From Formicarius rufipectus (taxonomy: Eukaryota > Chordata > Aves > Passeriformes > Formicariidae): a stretch of DNA of 64,000 nucleotides. Below the pieces are notes generated by a model that worked only from the letters and a program-made list of their open reading frames with translations, made no database searches and had not been told where the DNA came from. Below are positions 33,487 to 46,613 of the stretch, piece by piece (positions within the stretch are counted from its first letter, which is position 1; each line of letters begins with the position of its first letter). A program made the translations under genes and the position numbers. The stretch covers positions 2,885,616 through 2,949,615 of the forward strand of contig VXAU01001757.1 of NCBI GenBank assembly GCA_013399695.1, read 5' to 3'.

Positions 33487-35518
33487 CAGGCTGGTGCTTC
33501 CCACAAGGTGCCTCTTCAGCAATTCCGTGTGGGAGCTGTCCCCAGGGTCACTGGGGAGATGCAGCTCTGCTGAGGAGCATCTTCTGAGGAGCCAGCCCCG
33601 CTCTGGTTCCTCACCACGGGGCTCAGCCTAGAGAAAGGAGGGACACTAAAGGCACTGAAGTCATGGAGAAGTTGTGAAAGTTCTTCCCCTCATCCTCAGA
33701 TGTGGCAAATATGGGGATTTCTGTGCCTGTGCTCCATCACTGAGTCGACTAGGCACAGGGAGCAGCAGCAGCAACAGCCTCACAGATTTTGCTCTGCCGA
33801 GGCTTGTTGGCCCTTCCCAGACACTGACAAAGCTGCTTGCTGAGAGTGGTATCTGCTTGGCCAAGGGACATCTTTAGGAGTTACTCATATAATCCTGACT
33901 GATAGGAAAAAATGCATATTATTGGCTTAATTTGGCTGGAGAAGAAAAATTAATTGCTATAGAAAATGCTAATCGGGACTTCAGTAGAAGCCAGGCTGAT
34001 GTAACACGATTCCATCCCGGCTCACCCGGGGGCAGCAAACCAAAATCTGATCAAGTTTAGCATCAGAGATTGCAGAGCTGGATCTCAGCTCAGCCAAAGC
34101 TGGGAAGACTTTGAAATCAGCCCTGCAATTAGATTTCATAAGGCTTGACGACACCTCCCCTGAAATTGGCCTGAACCCAAACTCCTCAAAGCTCAGATCT
34201 GAAAATTAGGCCATGGCTTATCTGACACAGATTCATTTTCACTGAGTGACTTTCACATTCACTTCTGGGGTTGTTTCGTTTTCTTCTGCAGCACAAGGAG
34301 TAAAATCTCCCAGTCACTTAGAGAGAAACCTCTGACTGTTCCAGGGCACAGCCAGGAGTTCTCTGCTCCCTAAAATGCACAGCAATCCCTATTTAAAGAT
34401 CCCACTTGGATCAATAGTGCACTGACCTTCTGCAAGGTAGCTGCCTGACTCTGCACTCCTCTCATCCACTCAGAGTCCTCTGAAGGACAAACTGCAAAAT
34501 CCTTTGGGTTGGCCAATTGCTCGTGCTCTTCAATTAATACTATTATTCATAATGTTATTAGAAACATTCCAAGCAGCTCAGCTGTTTTCAAGCATCCTAT
34601 TCTGAAGATAATGTAAGAAAGGGACTACTCAACACAAATAACCCCAAAAAAGAAGAGCAAAATTAGGTAAGAAGCCTTTGCTTTTTGGGATCAAGAGGTC
34701 TTTGAAAACTGGAAGTGATACAACCTGAGTTTGGTGTGAACAGCAAGGGAAAACCTCAAAGTAAAAGCAGCTTCTGAGGGAAGAATAAGTGGAAAAATGC
34801 AAATTCCAATGAGCAACACTTGTGGCAGCAGGAACTGCTCTTCAGCAGGAATTGGTGACCTCCACACCTCTTCCAGCCTCAGCTTTTCATGGCTACAAGA
34901 GGCTTAATTTCAAGAAAGTATGATGGAATGTGAGGATATAGGGTCTTGGAAAAATGTTTTTGGAAGAGTACATTCTGCAGCCACACCTGGACCTGCCGGA
35001 GAGCTCAGCTGAAGTGGTTTAACCTCCCAATTTCTCCTTTCAGTACCCATCCCAGGTGTTGGAAGATTTGGGATGGAGGAGCGTAGAGCCCAAAGAGGGA
35101 CAGCACGACATGGTCTGGGAATTCAGGTGTTTCCAAGGCCAGTGAAGGCTGTGAGACCCCCAAGGCTGACATTTGCAGCAGGGATAGAGCCCTTGGCCCC
35201 TCCACACTCAGTATCCTGCTGGGATTGCAGCAGGAGCCCTGCAGGCAGCAGCCACCGGCCCTGTTGTAAGCACACCATGAGTAAAGTCATCTGTTTTGCC
35301 TGAGCTGACATATCCTGCAGTATTAACATACCATTTCCCCTCATGTCAACAACATCTAAATTTAGGTTCCCTAATTCTCTCTTATAGCCAGTGTGAAACA
35401 GGAACCTCCAGGTGAGTCAGAGCACCCAAAATAGCTGCCTAAAAAAGACATGCTCAGCTGCTGAGTGAGTCTTTACTCACTCAGGTCCTTGGCCCCAACA
35501 GCTTCGTTGAAGTCAAGT

Positions 35519-35545
35519 TAAAAAAAAAAAAAAGAAAAAGAAAGA
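35519..35545 (+). repeat. A-rich run
   Basis: About 15 A followed by 'gaaaaagaaag'; simple low-complexity sequence. Confidence 0.85.
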
Positions 35546-35992
35546 TTATTTAATGTGGGGATTTGTATTTATAGGCACTTTGTGTTGATAATTTATGGGC
35601 AGTTTCTACAACTCCCCAGGAAGTGCTGCCCATGTTGGAGGCCATGCGAGATCAGGGAAAGCCCACGGCTCTCCAGCAGAGCTTATTCATAAGGTAAAAC
35701 ACAAAGGACACCCGAGCAAGTTGTTAGATTTGTAGACACAAAAGAATAAGATTTTCCAGCTTAGTTCACTTTTATTCCCACCTGTTCCTTGGACTTGTGC
35801 AGACCTGAGGGAGGGAGAGCCACATTTTGGAATTCAGCACCAATTCAATACTTGAAGTCATTTTTGAAGTGACTGTTTTCTCAACTAAAATTGTTTAGCA
35901 GATGTTTAGCATTTTCCTTCAGTTTACGTATTTTTAATTATCTTTCCTTCATTCTGCTTCTTCTTTTCTTTGCTTCTATTTTTCCAGCTCTA

Positions 35993-36010
35993 TTTTTTTT
36001 TTTTTTTTTT
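35993..36010 (+). repeat. Poly-T run
   Basis: Eighteen consecutive T, preceded by T/C-rich sequence from about 35940. It could be an antisense retroposon tail, but none is recognised. Confidence 0.85.
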
Positions 36011-36165
36011 GCATAGAAGTGGATGTGAAAAGGAACTAAAACATAAAGCAAAGGGGAGTAAGGAAGGAAAGCAAAGTGTTCAGGGTTGGGAAAGAAAATC
36101 CCACCAGTGTGAACAGTTGAAAGGAGCTCTACAGCTCTGACTCCAAGGATGTGAGTGAATGTGCC

Positions 36166-36297
36166 TCCAGATGCAGGCTGGATGGAGCTTGGAGCAACCT
36201 GGGCTTGTGGAAGGTGTCCCTGCTCATGACAGGGGGTGGAATGAGTTGATCTTTAAGGTCTCTTCCAGCCCAAATCAATCTGGGATTCTTTGGTTCT
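36166..36297 (+). mobile_element. CR1 LINE 3' fragment, short
   Basis: 'gcaggctggatggagcttggagcaacctgggcttgtggaaggtgtccctgctcatgacagggggtgg' to 'ctgggattctttggttct' is a sense CR1 end. Confidence 0.9.
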
Positions 36298-36757
36298 AAT
36301 ATTGGCATATGAAAAAGTTTGAAACCAGGAATTTCTGCATCTTATGCTTTAGAGGAAGAAAAAGTTGAATGCCTAAAAATGCTAATTTTATGCAATTTTA
36401 AAATACTTTATATGAATGCAATTCCAGGGGCTTCAGCCAAGTTCCTCAAGCTTGACAGTGGTGGAAGGGCAAGACTTTTGCCTCTGGAAGGCAGGACTGT
36501 GTGAAGTATAGAAGAGCCTTTATATTTAAAGGGTGTTTTTTGATGTATAAACCCAACTGTGTTGAGATATTTCACTGGGGGCTTTAGCAATACACACATA
36601 TGAAATGTCCAGATAATTCTATCATATACAATGAAATTGTTCTGTTTTAATTATTGCAGTTTAAATACTGGGGGCACTGGTGTTTTCCTGAATAAACACA
36701 CCTGATTTATAGCACGGTGGTGAGAGTGTCTTTATTACCTTCAGAGAGATCACAGGG

Positions 36758-36945
36758 CATGTCTGCAGGGAAATAATGGGCACAGACTGATTCTGCAGGG
36801 AAACATGGGCACAGAATTATCCTGCAGGAAAAAATATGGGCACAGACTGATCCTGCAGGAAAATATGGGCACAGACTGATCCTGCAGGGAAATATGGGCA
36901 CAGACTGATCCTGCAGGGAAATATGGGCACAGACTGATCCTGCAG
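36758..36945 (+). repeat. 29-bp minisatellite, about 6 copies
   Basis: Unit CACAGACTGATCCTGCAGGG + AAATATGGG, with units of 29, 31, 29, 29 and 29 bases plus partial ends. The central copies are almost identical, so the array looks recently homogenised. Each unit contains a CTGCAG (PstI) palindrome. Confidence 0.95.
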
Positions 36946-37071
36946 CCTAAAAACACAAACTTATTCCTTATGGGAAAGGTCAGCTGGTGCTGGACTACAA
37001 AGCCCTTTGGACAACCTGCTTGGACCAGAGCCTGCAATGGGAGTGTACCCTTCTGCTGTAAAGCTGTAGTA

Positions 37072-37266
37072 GAACCATGGAATTGTTTGAGTTGGAAGAG
37101 ACCTTAAAGATCATCTCATCCCATCCCCTGCCATGGGCAGGGACACTTCCCACCAGACCAGGTTGCTCCAAGCCCCATCTAGCCTGGACTTGGACACTTC
37201 CAGGGATAGGACAGCCCCAGCTTTTCTGCCCAGCCTGTGCCAGGACCTTCCCACCCTCACAGCGGT
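37072..37266 (-). mobile_element. CR1 LINE 3' fragment, antisense
   Basis: 'gaaccatggaattgtttgagttggaagagaccttaaag' to 'gtgccaggaccttcccaccctcacag' is a reverse-complemented CR1 end. Confidence 0.92.
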
Positions 37267-37624
37267 GCGAGTAATGCCTTTGCACTGGTCTACTTGACCT
37301 AAAGTGGCCAAGATCCTCAGAAGAGGGAAGAGCTTAAGAATTTTTGGCTGGTTTAAATATGCTGTGAGCTGCAATAGCCCCTGGAGTGAGCAGGGGGCTG
37401 GTTGCTGGTCCCCTGGTCCCCAACTGGGACCAGCAGCAGTGGGCTGAGGTCAGGCAGCAGGGTCTGGAGCATGAAGATGGGTCTGGCTCTGCTAGTCCCG
37501 AGTCAGTGGCATCTCAGCAAAGGCACCTGGAAGTACCACAGTGCTCTCAAGGTTATGGGGTGGTGAAAAGAGGCAGATCTGGCCCTGGAAACGAACCACA
37601 GGACAGCTTCCTTACTAACTTAAG

Positions 37625-37698
37625 GTCTACTAACTCAATGGTCTCAAAGGTCTTTGCCAACCTACTGGATTCTGTGATTCTCTGTGATGCTGTGATTC
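37625..37698 (+). mobile_element. CR1 LINE 3' terminal fragment
   Basis: 'aggtctactaactcaatggtctcaaaggtctttgccaacctactggattctgtgattc' is a short, diverged CR1 3' terminus with repeated 'tgtgattc'. Confidence 0.65.
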
Positions 37699-38145
37699 AT
37701 TCACAGTCACAGAGAAGTTTGCAGAATGTAAGAATTCTCTCCCTGCTAGGCAGATTTTTGTGTTGTCTCCAATGAGAATAGAATTTCTGTATGAAGATAT
37801 AATGATTTCAACACTTTAGTGGAATGCCAGTTAAAGTTCTGGAATTCAGTCCTGGAAGGGACTCCCACATTTGCTGTGACACAGAGGAACACTTCAGTGC
37901 AGACCCTGCTTCAAGCAGGTGTTTCATTCCAACCAAGAGGCTCCAAAAATATCCAGCCACTTAAATTCTGAAGTGTTTTTAAGCAAGGATAGTCATTGTG
38001 CAAGAGTTTAGGTGCCAAAGAACTTGGGGTCATGGCATTCTATAAACAGCTCAGCAAGATCCATTTGTTTAGTGGCAATACCTTTAATGAGTCACTCGAT
38101 CTGTTTTTAATGAGTCACTTAATATTTTCCTATAACTTTAGTAAG

Positions 38146-38335
38146 AGAATCACAGAATTCCAGAATGGTTTGAGTTGGAGGGGACGTTAAAGATCATCTC
38201 ATTTCACCACCTGTCATGGGCAGGGACACCTCCCACTAGCCCAGGTTGCTCCAAGCCCCATCCAACCTGGCTTTGGGCATTCCAGGGATGGATCAGCCAC
38301 AACTTCTGTGGGCAACCTGTGCCAGTGCTGATCCT
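38146..38335 (-). mobile_element. CR1 LINE 3' fragment, antisense
   Basis: 'agaatcacagaattccagaatggtttgagttggagggg' to 'cttctgtgggcaacctgtgcc' is a reverse-complemented CR1 end. Confidence 0.92.
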
Positions 38336-38504
38336 TCATTACAGTATAGATTAGATGTGTTTAAGGTGCAAATAACTTCAGCTTAAAGGGTGTAAAGTTC
38401 AATAAACAACAAGGACTTCAATGTTCACTTTGTGCAGGTATCACACAGTCACTCCAAGGATAACAGGAACTGAAAAGGCAAAGGTAAAAAATCTTAAGCT
38501 GGTT

Positions 38505-38550
38505 AAAAACAAACAAACAAACAAAAAATAAAAACAAACAAACAAAACTC
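38505..38550 (+). repeat. A-rich simple repeat (AAAC)n
   Basis: 'aaaaacaaacaaacaaacaaaaaataaaaacaaacaaacaaaac', low complexity, similar to the runs at 1.1 and 33.4 kb. Confidence 0.9.
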
Positions 38551-40617
38551 CAAACAAAATCAATATAAATAAAAAGACAATTATAGTAACCATAGGTTTG
38601 CATAAGAAAACACAACAGAGATGATTTATCCTACAAGTCCTCTTGTGTTAAATTCTGTGAGATCAGACAAAGTAACTTCCTCATTGTAAAAGATAAAGAA
38701 ATGAGCAAATGACTTTATAAATAGCCTGCCCCATGAGGTATGTGCCATGTACAATTCAAAAGGGTTGTTTTTCTAATTTACCAAAGTCTGAGATTTATTT
38801 TAATGAAGCAAGACGATGATTTATTGCAGCAGATTCACTAGCATGTTATTGTCAAGGGTGCACTTCATTAGCAGTGCTGCCAGATAGAAGGCTGGTCCTT
38901 TTAAAATGTGAAGTTGAAATACTGCAGGGAGAGCAAAACCTGCTGACCAGAGTCAAATCCAAGAGCATCCACCATGGCCAGCCTGGTAAAAGAGCAGGAC
39001 TGTCCCATGCCCCATCCCATCCCACCAGGAGATCACCTGGACCTCTGACATGGGATGTGGAAGTTACTCTGGATGGATGTTCTGCATGTGTATCAACACC
39101 CCATTGTCATCAAATCTCATATGACAACCTTGGAACTCCAACCTCCTGAGGCACAATAACCACACACTAACCATTCAGAAATATGAAGTGGAAAAAAATC
39201 ACTCCTTTGGGTTATTTTTAATTATTTCCTTTTATATCAGGGCAAGACACCATTGTTTGGCTTTCCTTATTGTGTCCCCAAACCAGAAGTTACTCACATT
39301 CCTCACTTGAGGTGTCACAGCTGATTGTGTTTAGTTTTTAATGGTTTCTGTTCTGTTGCTCTCTGAACCATCCACAGAAAAACAAAGGGAGATGGGAAAA
39401 TCCAGGGATCTGGGACTAAACCACACAGAGAGGAAACTAAAGGATGAAAGGAAAACAGTGAAACTCAGGGTGAAAAACATCCAAGTCATGCCCTCCCCAA
39501 CGTAACCGCTGAGATAATTGAGCTAATTTGGTTCTGTGCAACTGAAAGATTCCTAAGAAACCATAGATTTTTACCATTCATCCAAATCCTACCAAAAGGA
39601 CAAAACGTGTGTGTTGAAACACAGCCACTACAACACCCAATCCAGGAAACAAATATCCACTCCCATCCAGCACCAGAAATTCAAACTAGATTTTCCCTGG
39701 ATGGTTTTTAGAAGTTCATATGCTGCAGTTTATTTGTATTCCAGGATTCTACAGTGTTTGGAGCCTAACTCAGAGCAGTTATGGGTCCCTGTTGATGGGG
39801 ACCTGTAATACTGAATATATAAACTCATATCATTCCTGATTTAATTATTTTTTTTTCTTTTTCCCTGAAAGAACAGTCTCCAAAGGGGAACAAATAGATT
39901 TGTTTCTCAATTCTTCATTAGCGATTTCCCACCAGAGAATCAAAATGAATGGATTATTTTACAGGAAAATAGAAAAGAAACTGAAATACAATTTTTTTTT
40001 GCTTGTTTTTCCCAAGGCTTTCAGGGCTCAGCCTCACAAGGAAGACCAATGTCCCAGAAAGTGCAAGCCATGGATTTTTCAACAAAGACAGATTATTTTC
40101 TCACTTTTTCTGGAAAGTACCAGTTTTGCTGAAACATGTGCCAACAGGAGCTGCTAAGACCATGGCTGGAATTTCTGATAAAAACCACAGAAAGACCAAG
40201 ACACAAACATAAAATATCTGGCTCTTCCCAGAGGCAGGAGGATGGGGCTGCAAAGCCCTGCACCAGCAGAGAGCCCAACCCCCAGTGCTCTTCTCCCAGT
40301 TCCACCTCAGATTCCTGATGGTTAAGATAAGGATGTGACTGTGGATGAGAACATCCAGTCAGTGTGTCCCTCTCCTGGGCTGCACACTTGGTGATTCCTT
40401 GTTAATAAAAGGCTTTTCCTGAAAATCCCAAAACCACAGAGCAAGGACCTCAGTGCTGAAGACCAAATCTGGGAGCTGCTGCTGGGGATGGACCAGTAGA
40501 ACTCCACACCTGGAGGGGATAGTGGTCCAAAAATCACTGATTTCACCCAAGGGAACCAGAAACAACAGAGAGAGTCCCAGAGAGCTGCAAATACTTGTCA
40601 CAAATAGGAGGAATTTT

Positions 40618-40838
40618 CATAGAATCACAGAATGTCCTGAGTTGGGAAGGGACCCACGGGGATCATCCAGTCCAGCTCCTGGCCCTGCACAGACACCCCA
40701 ACAATCCCACCCTGTTCCTCAAAGGATCCTCCAAACCCTCCTGGAGCTCTGGCAGCCTCGGGGCTGTGCCCACTGCCCTGGGGAGCCTGGTCAGTGCCCA
40801 CCACCCTCTGGGGGAAGAACCTTGTCCTGAGATCCAAC
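40618..40838 (-). mobile_element. CR1 LINE 3' fragment, antisense
   Basis: 'catagaatcacagaatgtcctgagttgggaagggacccac' to 'ctctgggggaagaaccttgtcctgagatc' is a reverse-complemented CR1 end of the same subfamily as the copies at 27.3 and 56.7 kb. Confidence 0.93.
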
Positions 40839-42064
40839 CTAAAGCTCCCCAGACTCAGAACTCACAATCCATAATTGCTGGAGTCTTCTGGAAAACCCAT
40901 CACTGCGTAACTCCCCAGAGAGGGTTGCACCATCCTTTCCAATGCTGTGGGACATTCCCTCGGAGGAGAACCTGGAACAGCCCCAGCCACCTACCAGTGC
41001 TCACCTTCCTCCACTTGCTTATTTTCCAGCCATGCCTCTTTGTCTTGTTGACATTAGGCTCTATCTCCCCTCTTAAAAATAGAGATGTCCCTGGAAAACG
41101 TGTGCAAGGTCTTTTCTTTGCTATTTTCTTTCCCCTCAAAGGAGGATGGGAAGTGCAAAGTGTTGGCCAGTGCTTCCTCTTTCCGTTTCCTCGAGTTCAT
41201 TCCTCTCCTAAGCTTAGTTTCTGGTGGCAGCTGCAGCCACTGCTACCTTCTCCTTGGGGAAGGTTGTGCCACTGGGAGGTTCTCTGTCTCAAAAACACAG
41301 GCAGACAGAAACTCTCCAGTGGAAGGGACAGCACTCTCTGCTTCCTCTTCTCAGAAGAAACTTGTGGGAGTGACAGAAAGAATAAAATTGCCTGGCAAAT
41401 TGAAAATAATTATCTATGAACTTGCCAGAGCTCAGATGGATTTTGTCTGGGGCTTTCCATGGAGTTTGAAGCAGTGAATGTACAGCTTGCTCAGGAACAC
41501 GCTGACATTTGGGTAGCATCTTTTTTCAAATGATGACATTTCTGTTGAGTCCCAGCTGACTCAGGGTGGCAGTGCCCACCCTGACCCGAGGGCAGGGTTT
41601 GGCTTGGGCACTGGGCACTCACAGAGTTGGATGCTGGTGGTACAACACCCGTGGAGGGTCAGGGTGTGACAAACCCCACCCATGGGGTGAGTGTGGGACC
41701 ATCCAGCAGTGACTCTGGGAGCAGTGAGGCTGCTGTGAGGTGGGCAGTGTGGGGGCTCAGACCCACCTGAAGGCAGGTGTTTTCCTGCTACACCCTGTCT
41801 TTCCTAAAAAGACTAAACCCTTCCATTCCCATCCTCCAGTGTCAGGATCCATCTGCCCATGTCTCCAGGATGCCAGTGAAATCATCCCCACTGGGGCATG
41901 TGCACATCTCCATTCCTCCTGTCCCTTCCCCATACTCCGTGTGTTTGTGTGGAGGCAGCTGAGCCAGCCCCTGGACAAATCCAGCTCGCTGACTGGACTA
42001 CCTGGAATGCCTTTGCACTCTTCCAGACATCCACTGCATGTGTTGGCACTGATTTGGATGGATA

Positions 42065-42617
42065 GGGGTTGGAATGTGTGCAGATTTTCACACTAAGCAG
42101 TCAGAAGCAGCTTCCAGGACAGAGGCCTCAATGGTAACAATGGGATCTGCAGGTCCACATTGGCCAGCAGTGACCTGAGAGGAGAACCTGCTGATATTCC
42201 ATGGAATGATACATGTGAAGAGTTCTATTAATAAAGTTAAAATTCAGATAGATAAGAACTGTGTGAATTCACTAATTTTATAAAATATATCTTGGTTAAT
42301 ACTCAGCTATAGCTGTGTGTTTTTAGGTAGTTTTGATGGAGTGTATTAGTTTTAGAAATGTGCATAATTGTGTGTGAAGAGAGTTCCTTCTTGTACTTTT
42401 GAGATCCCTGCACAGTGGAACATAAAGAAGCAAGAAAGCAAACACTGGGAAAAAACAAGGAGGAAAGCCTTTTCTGCCATTCCTGAGTAGAACTGTGACT
42501 TCAGATGAGGAGGAATAAACTCTCATTTTTGTTTTTGATGCAGTCAGGGTGTCTTATTAACAGCCAAGGCTTACAAGCCTCCTCCTAAAACACTAAAACT
42601 CTGTGTAAAAACTGAGA
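42065..42617 (+). mobile_element. Solo LTR-like element, copy B (inverted relative to copy A)
   Basis: Same family as the element at 1962-2490 but in the opposite orientation. By eye roughly 85 percent of positions agree across the best-aligned part. It has a TATA-like stretch near 42277 ('tttataaaatata') and AATAAA at 42514-42519, followed by 'ctctcatttttgtttttgatgcagtcaggg'. No coding region flanks it. Target duplications were not found, so the ends are approximate. Confidence 0.7.
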
Positions 42618-45600
42618 GGTGCCCCGCCCACTGCCCTGACAGACGTAATTAAAGCAGGAACCACCCCCCAGGACACGGCACTGAACCGACAGAGGGCACT
42701 TCCCAGAGTGGCTCAGCCCCGGAGCCGAAGCTGCGAGAGCAGAAGCGCTCCGGAGCGGCAGCTCGGATTTCAGGCAGTTTGGAGGCATTTCAAGTGCACA
42801 GCACGCACGGATAAGGCATTTCAACCACAAATTAAGAGATGTGTGCCCAGGAAAAGTTTTGTAAAGAAGTTTCATTCTGCTAATGTCTTCTATTCTTAGA
42901 CTGAAAGGGAAATATCAGTGCAATTCCTCTGTTCAAAGTGCTGCCCTTTAACCATGATTTCTGGTTTTCAGAGTATTTCAGTTTACTTGAAATCATTTGA
43001 TCTTGGCACGTGGGGTATTAGAAGTTAGGACTCAATATAATGAAATGGAAAGAATGTTCAAAAAAAATTAATCTTATGCTGGGAAATAATTATTTATCTC
43101 ATATAATGGAAGACCTTTCAAATCCTCTTGTAATTATTTTCTAGAAAATAGTATGAAAAATTAATCACAGCAATCATAGACTCTCATCAGCTTCCCCTGG
43201 ACTTGAGCCAATCCCTCCACCTTGCAAATGCCATTTCTGCATTTATTCATGTGCATTGCTCTCAGTGCTTTCCTTTTCATGATGAAGAGGGACAAGCTCC
43301 TCTCCCTTCACAGCTACCAGATATGAAGCACAGGACAAGGAACCCTGCTGACTTTCCCCCTCTGCCACAGAGCCCTCTGGTCCAGGGGAGCAACTCATCC
43401 TCAGCAGTGACACAATCCCAGCACACTGGTTTTTGTTTGTCTGTCTGTTTGTTTGGGGTCAGGCACTTACAAAGCCACAGTGACTGATTTTCATAACAGC
43501 CCTGGACATACCAAGGCCACGGTGAGCCAGGGAAAACTCCTGAACTCCACTTTCCATTTCCCCACGAGGTTGATGCCTCCCATCCAGAGAATGTCTTTGG
43601 GACTTCTGGCATTTCTTCTACCCCTGTTGTGGCTCAGGAAAAGAGCTTTCAGCTCCCCATCCTCTGTCCCAGCCAACGGGGACAGAGGGACAAACAGAGC
43701 CATGAGATTAAGTGAGAGATCTTTACCTGCCATTGCAGGGCTCTAAAAGAGACCCTGCAGGTTTCCAAAACAACTAACAAGAAGTCCAGGCTCTGGTTTA
43801 TGCAGAGAATCATTTTGGTGGGGAATGGTAGGAAATCACTCAAGGCAGACCACGGAACAGGGATTTTACAGACTTTTGGTCAGGTATTGAAGCAGTTGAC
43901 TCATCACAGTTCATGGTGGCAACTTCAACACCATGCAAGAGTGAATCTGTGAATCTATCCATCCTCTCTGATCATGTCAGTGATGGAAAGAGGCCTATGA
44001 CCAAACCTTGTGCAAGTGGAAGATGTGTTTTATCACAATGAAGAACCTTGTAGAACCTTGATGATGGAAGTACTTGAGAATGAATGTCTCATGAGACAGG
44101 AGCCAGCAAGTGCTATTCACCATACTAATAAGCTGATTCAAGCAGTTCACTTCTTTTCAGGCTTTATTCCATGATGGAACAGGCAGTGATAGCATCTTTG
44201 CCACTTTCTTCTGAAACTGAGCAAGGATCTCCATCAAGAAGAAGGGGAGGGGGATGAGAAGCATCAGGGTGAAAACAGCAAGCCCAGGAGCTAAATCAAT
44301 TCACCTTATATTTTCCATGCTCCCCTTCTATGCCTGTCCTCTGGCTCAGGATCAAACAAAACAACTTACACAACCTCTCTGTGACGTCCTCACAGGCCAG
44401 ATCTCGCTTGCTCCCATTTCACATGTGTTTAGACATGCCCGTGAGGTACAGCCTCTAACTCCTACTGCCTTCCACCACAGCCACAGTGCCCTGAAACAGC
44501 TTCTCCCCATTTGAAATGGCTTAAAATAGTAAAAACAGAGGAATCCTCACTTTAATCAAAGATGCAGAGGAATAACCAGCAGCCCACTGGTCACTGTTTT
44601 ACGTTACTATTCGCATTAACGTCACTGCAGGACCGCAGGGTCTGGTGACATTTCCCACCATCATTTCATTAGTTTGTGACTACATCTGCACTGTGCATGT
44701 TAAGGAGTCCTGCACATGCTTTCTGCTACTGTTGGTCTTCTTCTGAAACACACAGATGTTGGGGTCTTTAGTCGGAAAAACATTTGACTACCTACATTGC
44801 AAAATCAATGGGGTTTTGCCAGGGAGTTGAATGACTCCAGAACTTGGGCCAATCCCATAAACAATTAGACTGCTTCTGGCAGGAAGAGAAGGCTGGGTTT
44901 TTCTGGGAGAAGAACTTTTCGAAAAGAAAAGCTGGACATAAACAAATTACTTGGCACAGCCCCAGAGCCATCCTAAGCAGTGACACAGTTCAGCAAGTCC
45001 TCCCACTGCACTCGCTGAAAGGGAGAGGGGAAGAAGCAAAAGGGCATCTCAGCTCTGGAGACTTGGGGTTTCTGCCTCTTCTGACCCCCAAGTGACCCTG
45101 CTAAGCTTCCAAAAAAAAATGATCAGCCTTTCCCACAGTTCCTTTCCTGCTGAAGAAATTGTTCTGTGGGCAAGCAGAGCTCTGGAAGCACCGTGGGAAG
45201 GCCCCCCCTGCCCCAAGGAGCACCCCTTTCCTACAGCTCCTCTGCGGGCCATTGAGACAATGAGACAGATATTCCCTGTGATCCTTCCAGTGCCCACTCT
45301 CATGTTCCTGGGCACTGCCAGCCGTATCTGCTCTGTGGGCTCCTGGGGCAGGGAGTCCAGTTGGCATCACAGAGCCAGGTGAAGCCTCCAGCCCCCCTCC
45401 GACCTCCACCACCCTTGGGGAAGGCTGAGTGTGCTCTGCATGTTGCTCAGTGCCCCCGAGGTGAACATCTCCCCTGACCCAAAAGAGGTCAAATGGAGGG
45501 TGAGGCATCCCCTACCCTCTCAGCAGCTCTGCCAACACACATCCCAAAGGCAGAGACACCTCCCCTTGTGTCTGGAGGTCCTCTGCATGTACCCATGGGG

Positions 45601-46613
45601 ACCTGCAGGTCTGCCAGCAGGCTGTGCAGACAGAGTTCCACAACCTCATGTCTCTGGTGACTCAGGGCAGTTGCTTTGGTCTTCCTTCTGCTTTCTCCAC
45701 CTCTGCTCGTGGTCATCATGTCAAAATTAGAAACGGAACAGTGACGTGTGTGTGAGGTTCCACTGTGTTATCTCTGCTGGCCAGTGTTGCCTCACCCTCA
45801 TCCTTGCCCTGCCTCAGTGGCACGTGGCCGTCTCTGCTCTGACATGGAGCCTTTGTTATCACTGCAATTGTATCTCAAAAGGAATCAAAACATCTCCCTC
45901 AAAAACCTCAGATAAAGCAAGTTGACTGGTATAGAAACTTTCATGCAGTGCTAACTGGAGCCATCCCAAACCAATGAACTGAATTATGTGTCAGAAAAGC
46001 ATTTTGCTGGAGGAAGTTAGCTCAGGAAATAGAAGGAATTTGGCTACATAGCCAGGGATTTCACTTTGCACAATATCTGAGACATGAGACACTTGATATG
46101 ACAATGGTGCTATTGAAATGTTCATTAATAACACTATCTGGTTTAATTAATTGAAGTCCTTGGCTGGAAGAGTTATATTTACATATGTTTGTATTCTGGC
46201 TGAACCAGATATTTGGGGTCCAGAGCCAACCCTCCTGCTCAAAGCAAGACTGTCACTGGCACAAGATCAGTTTGGCCCTGGCTTTCTTTGGCCATGTCTT
46301 GACATCTTTCCAGGGAAGGGATTCAAGCATCTGTCTGATGGTCTGTTCCTGTGCTGGATCACCCTCTGCATGAAAAAGGTCATTCTAACACCCATCATCA
46401 AGCTCCTGAAGTGCAGATAATGGCTGGGAATAGCCCCTGGGTATATTATCTGGCACTACCAAGGCTTTTTTGCTTCCCTTTGCCAAACCAGCCCAGACTC
46501 CTCAACCTCTCCCAGGTTGTGCTGTTCAGGACCCTGAGCACCTTTGTAGTCCCCACAGGAGGCAGAGAGGGAGGTGCTGATCTCTTCTCCCTGGTATGGG
46601 ACCTGTGGGAATG

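Larger units (their letters stand above)
31731..42064. other. 3' flank of TNFSF8, no further gene recognised
   Basis: Mostly unique sequence with CR1s at 36.2, 37.1, 37.6, 38.1 and 40.6 kb and the repeats listed. Stretches near 33.15-33.30, 33.9-34.6 and 38.7-38.9 kb are AT-rich, repeat-free and contain homeodomain-like TAATTG/ATTA sequences, the look of candidate conserved noncoding elements. A 274-codon frame at 40595-41419 begins inside antisense CR1 and is not accepted as a gene. Confidence 0.55.

Noticed and set aside
33600..33700. Possible CR1 fragment ('gggctcagcctagagaaaggaggg')
   Set aside because: Only a short stretch resembles CR1 and the rest does not align convincingly.
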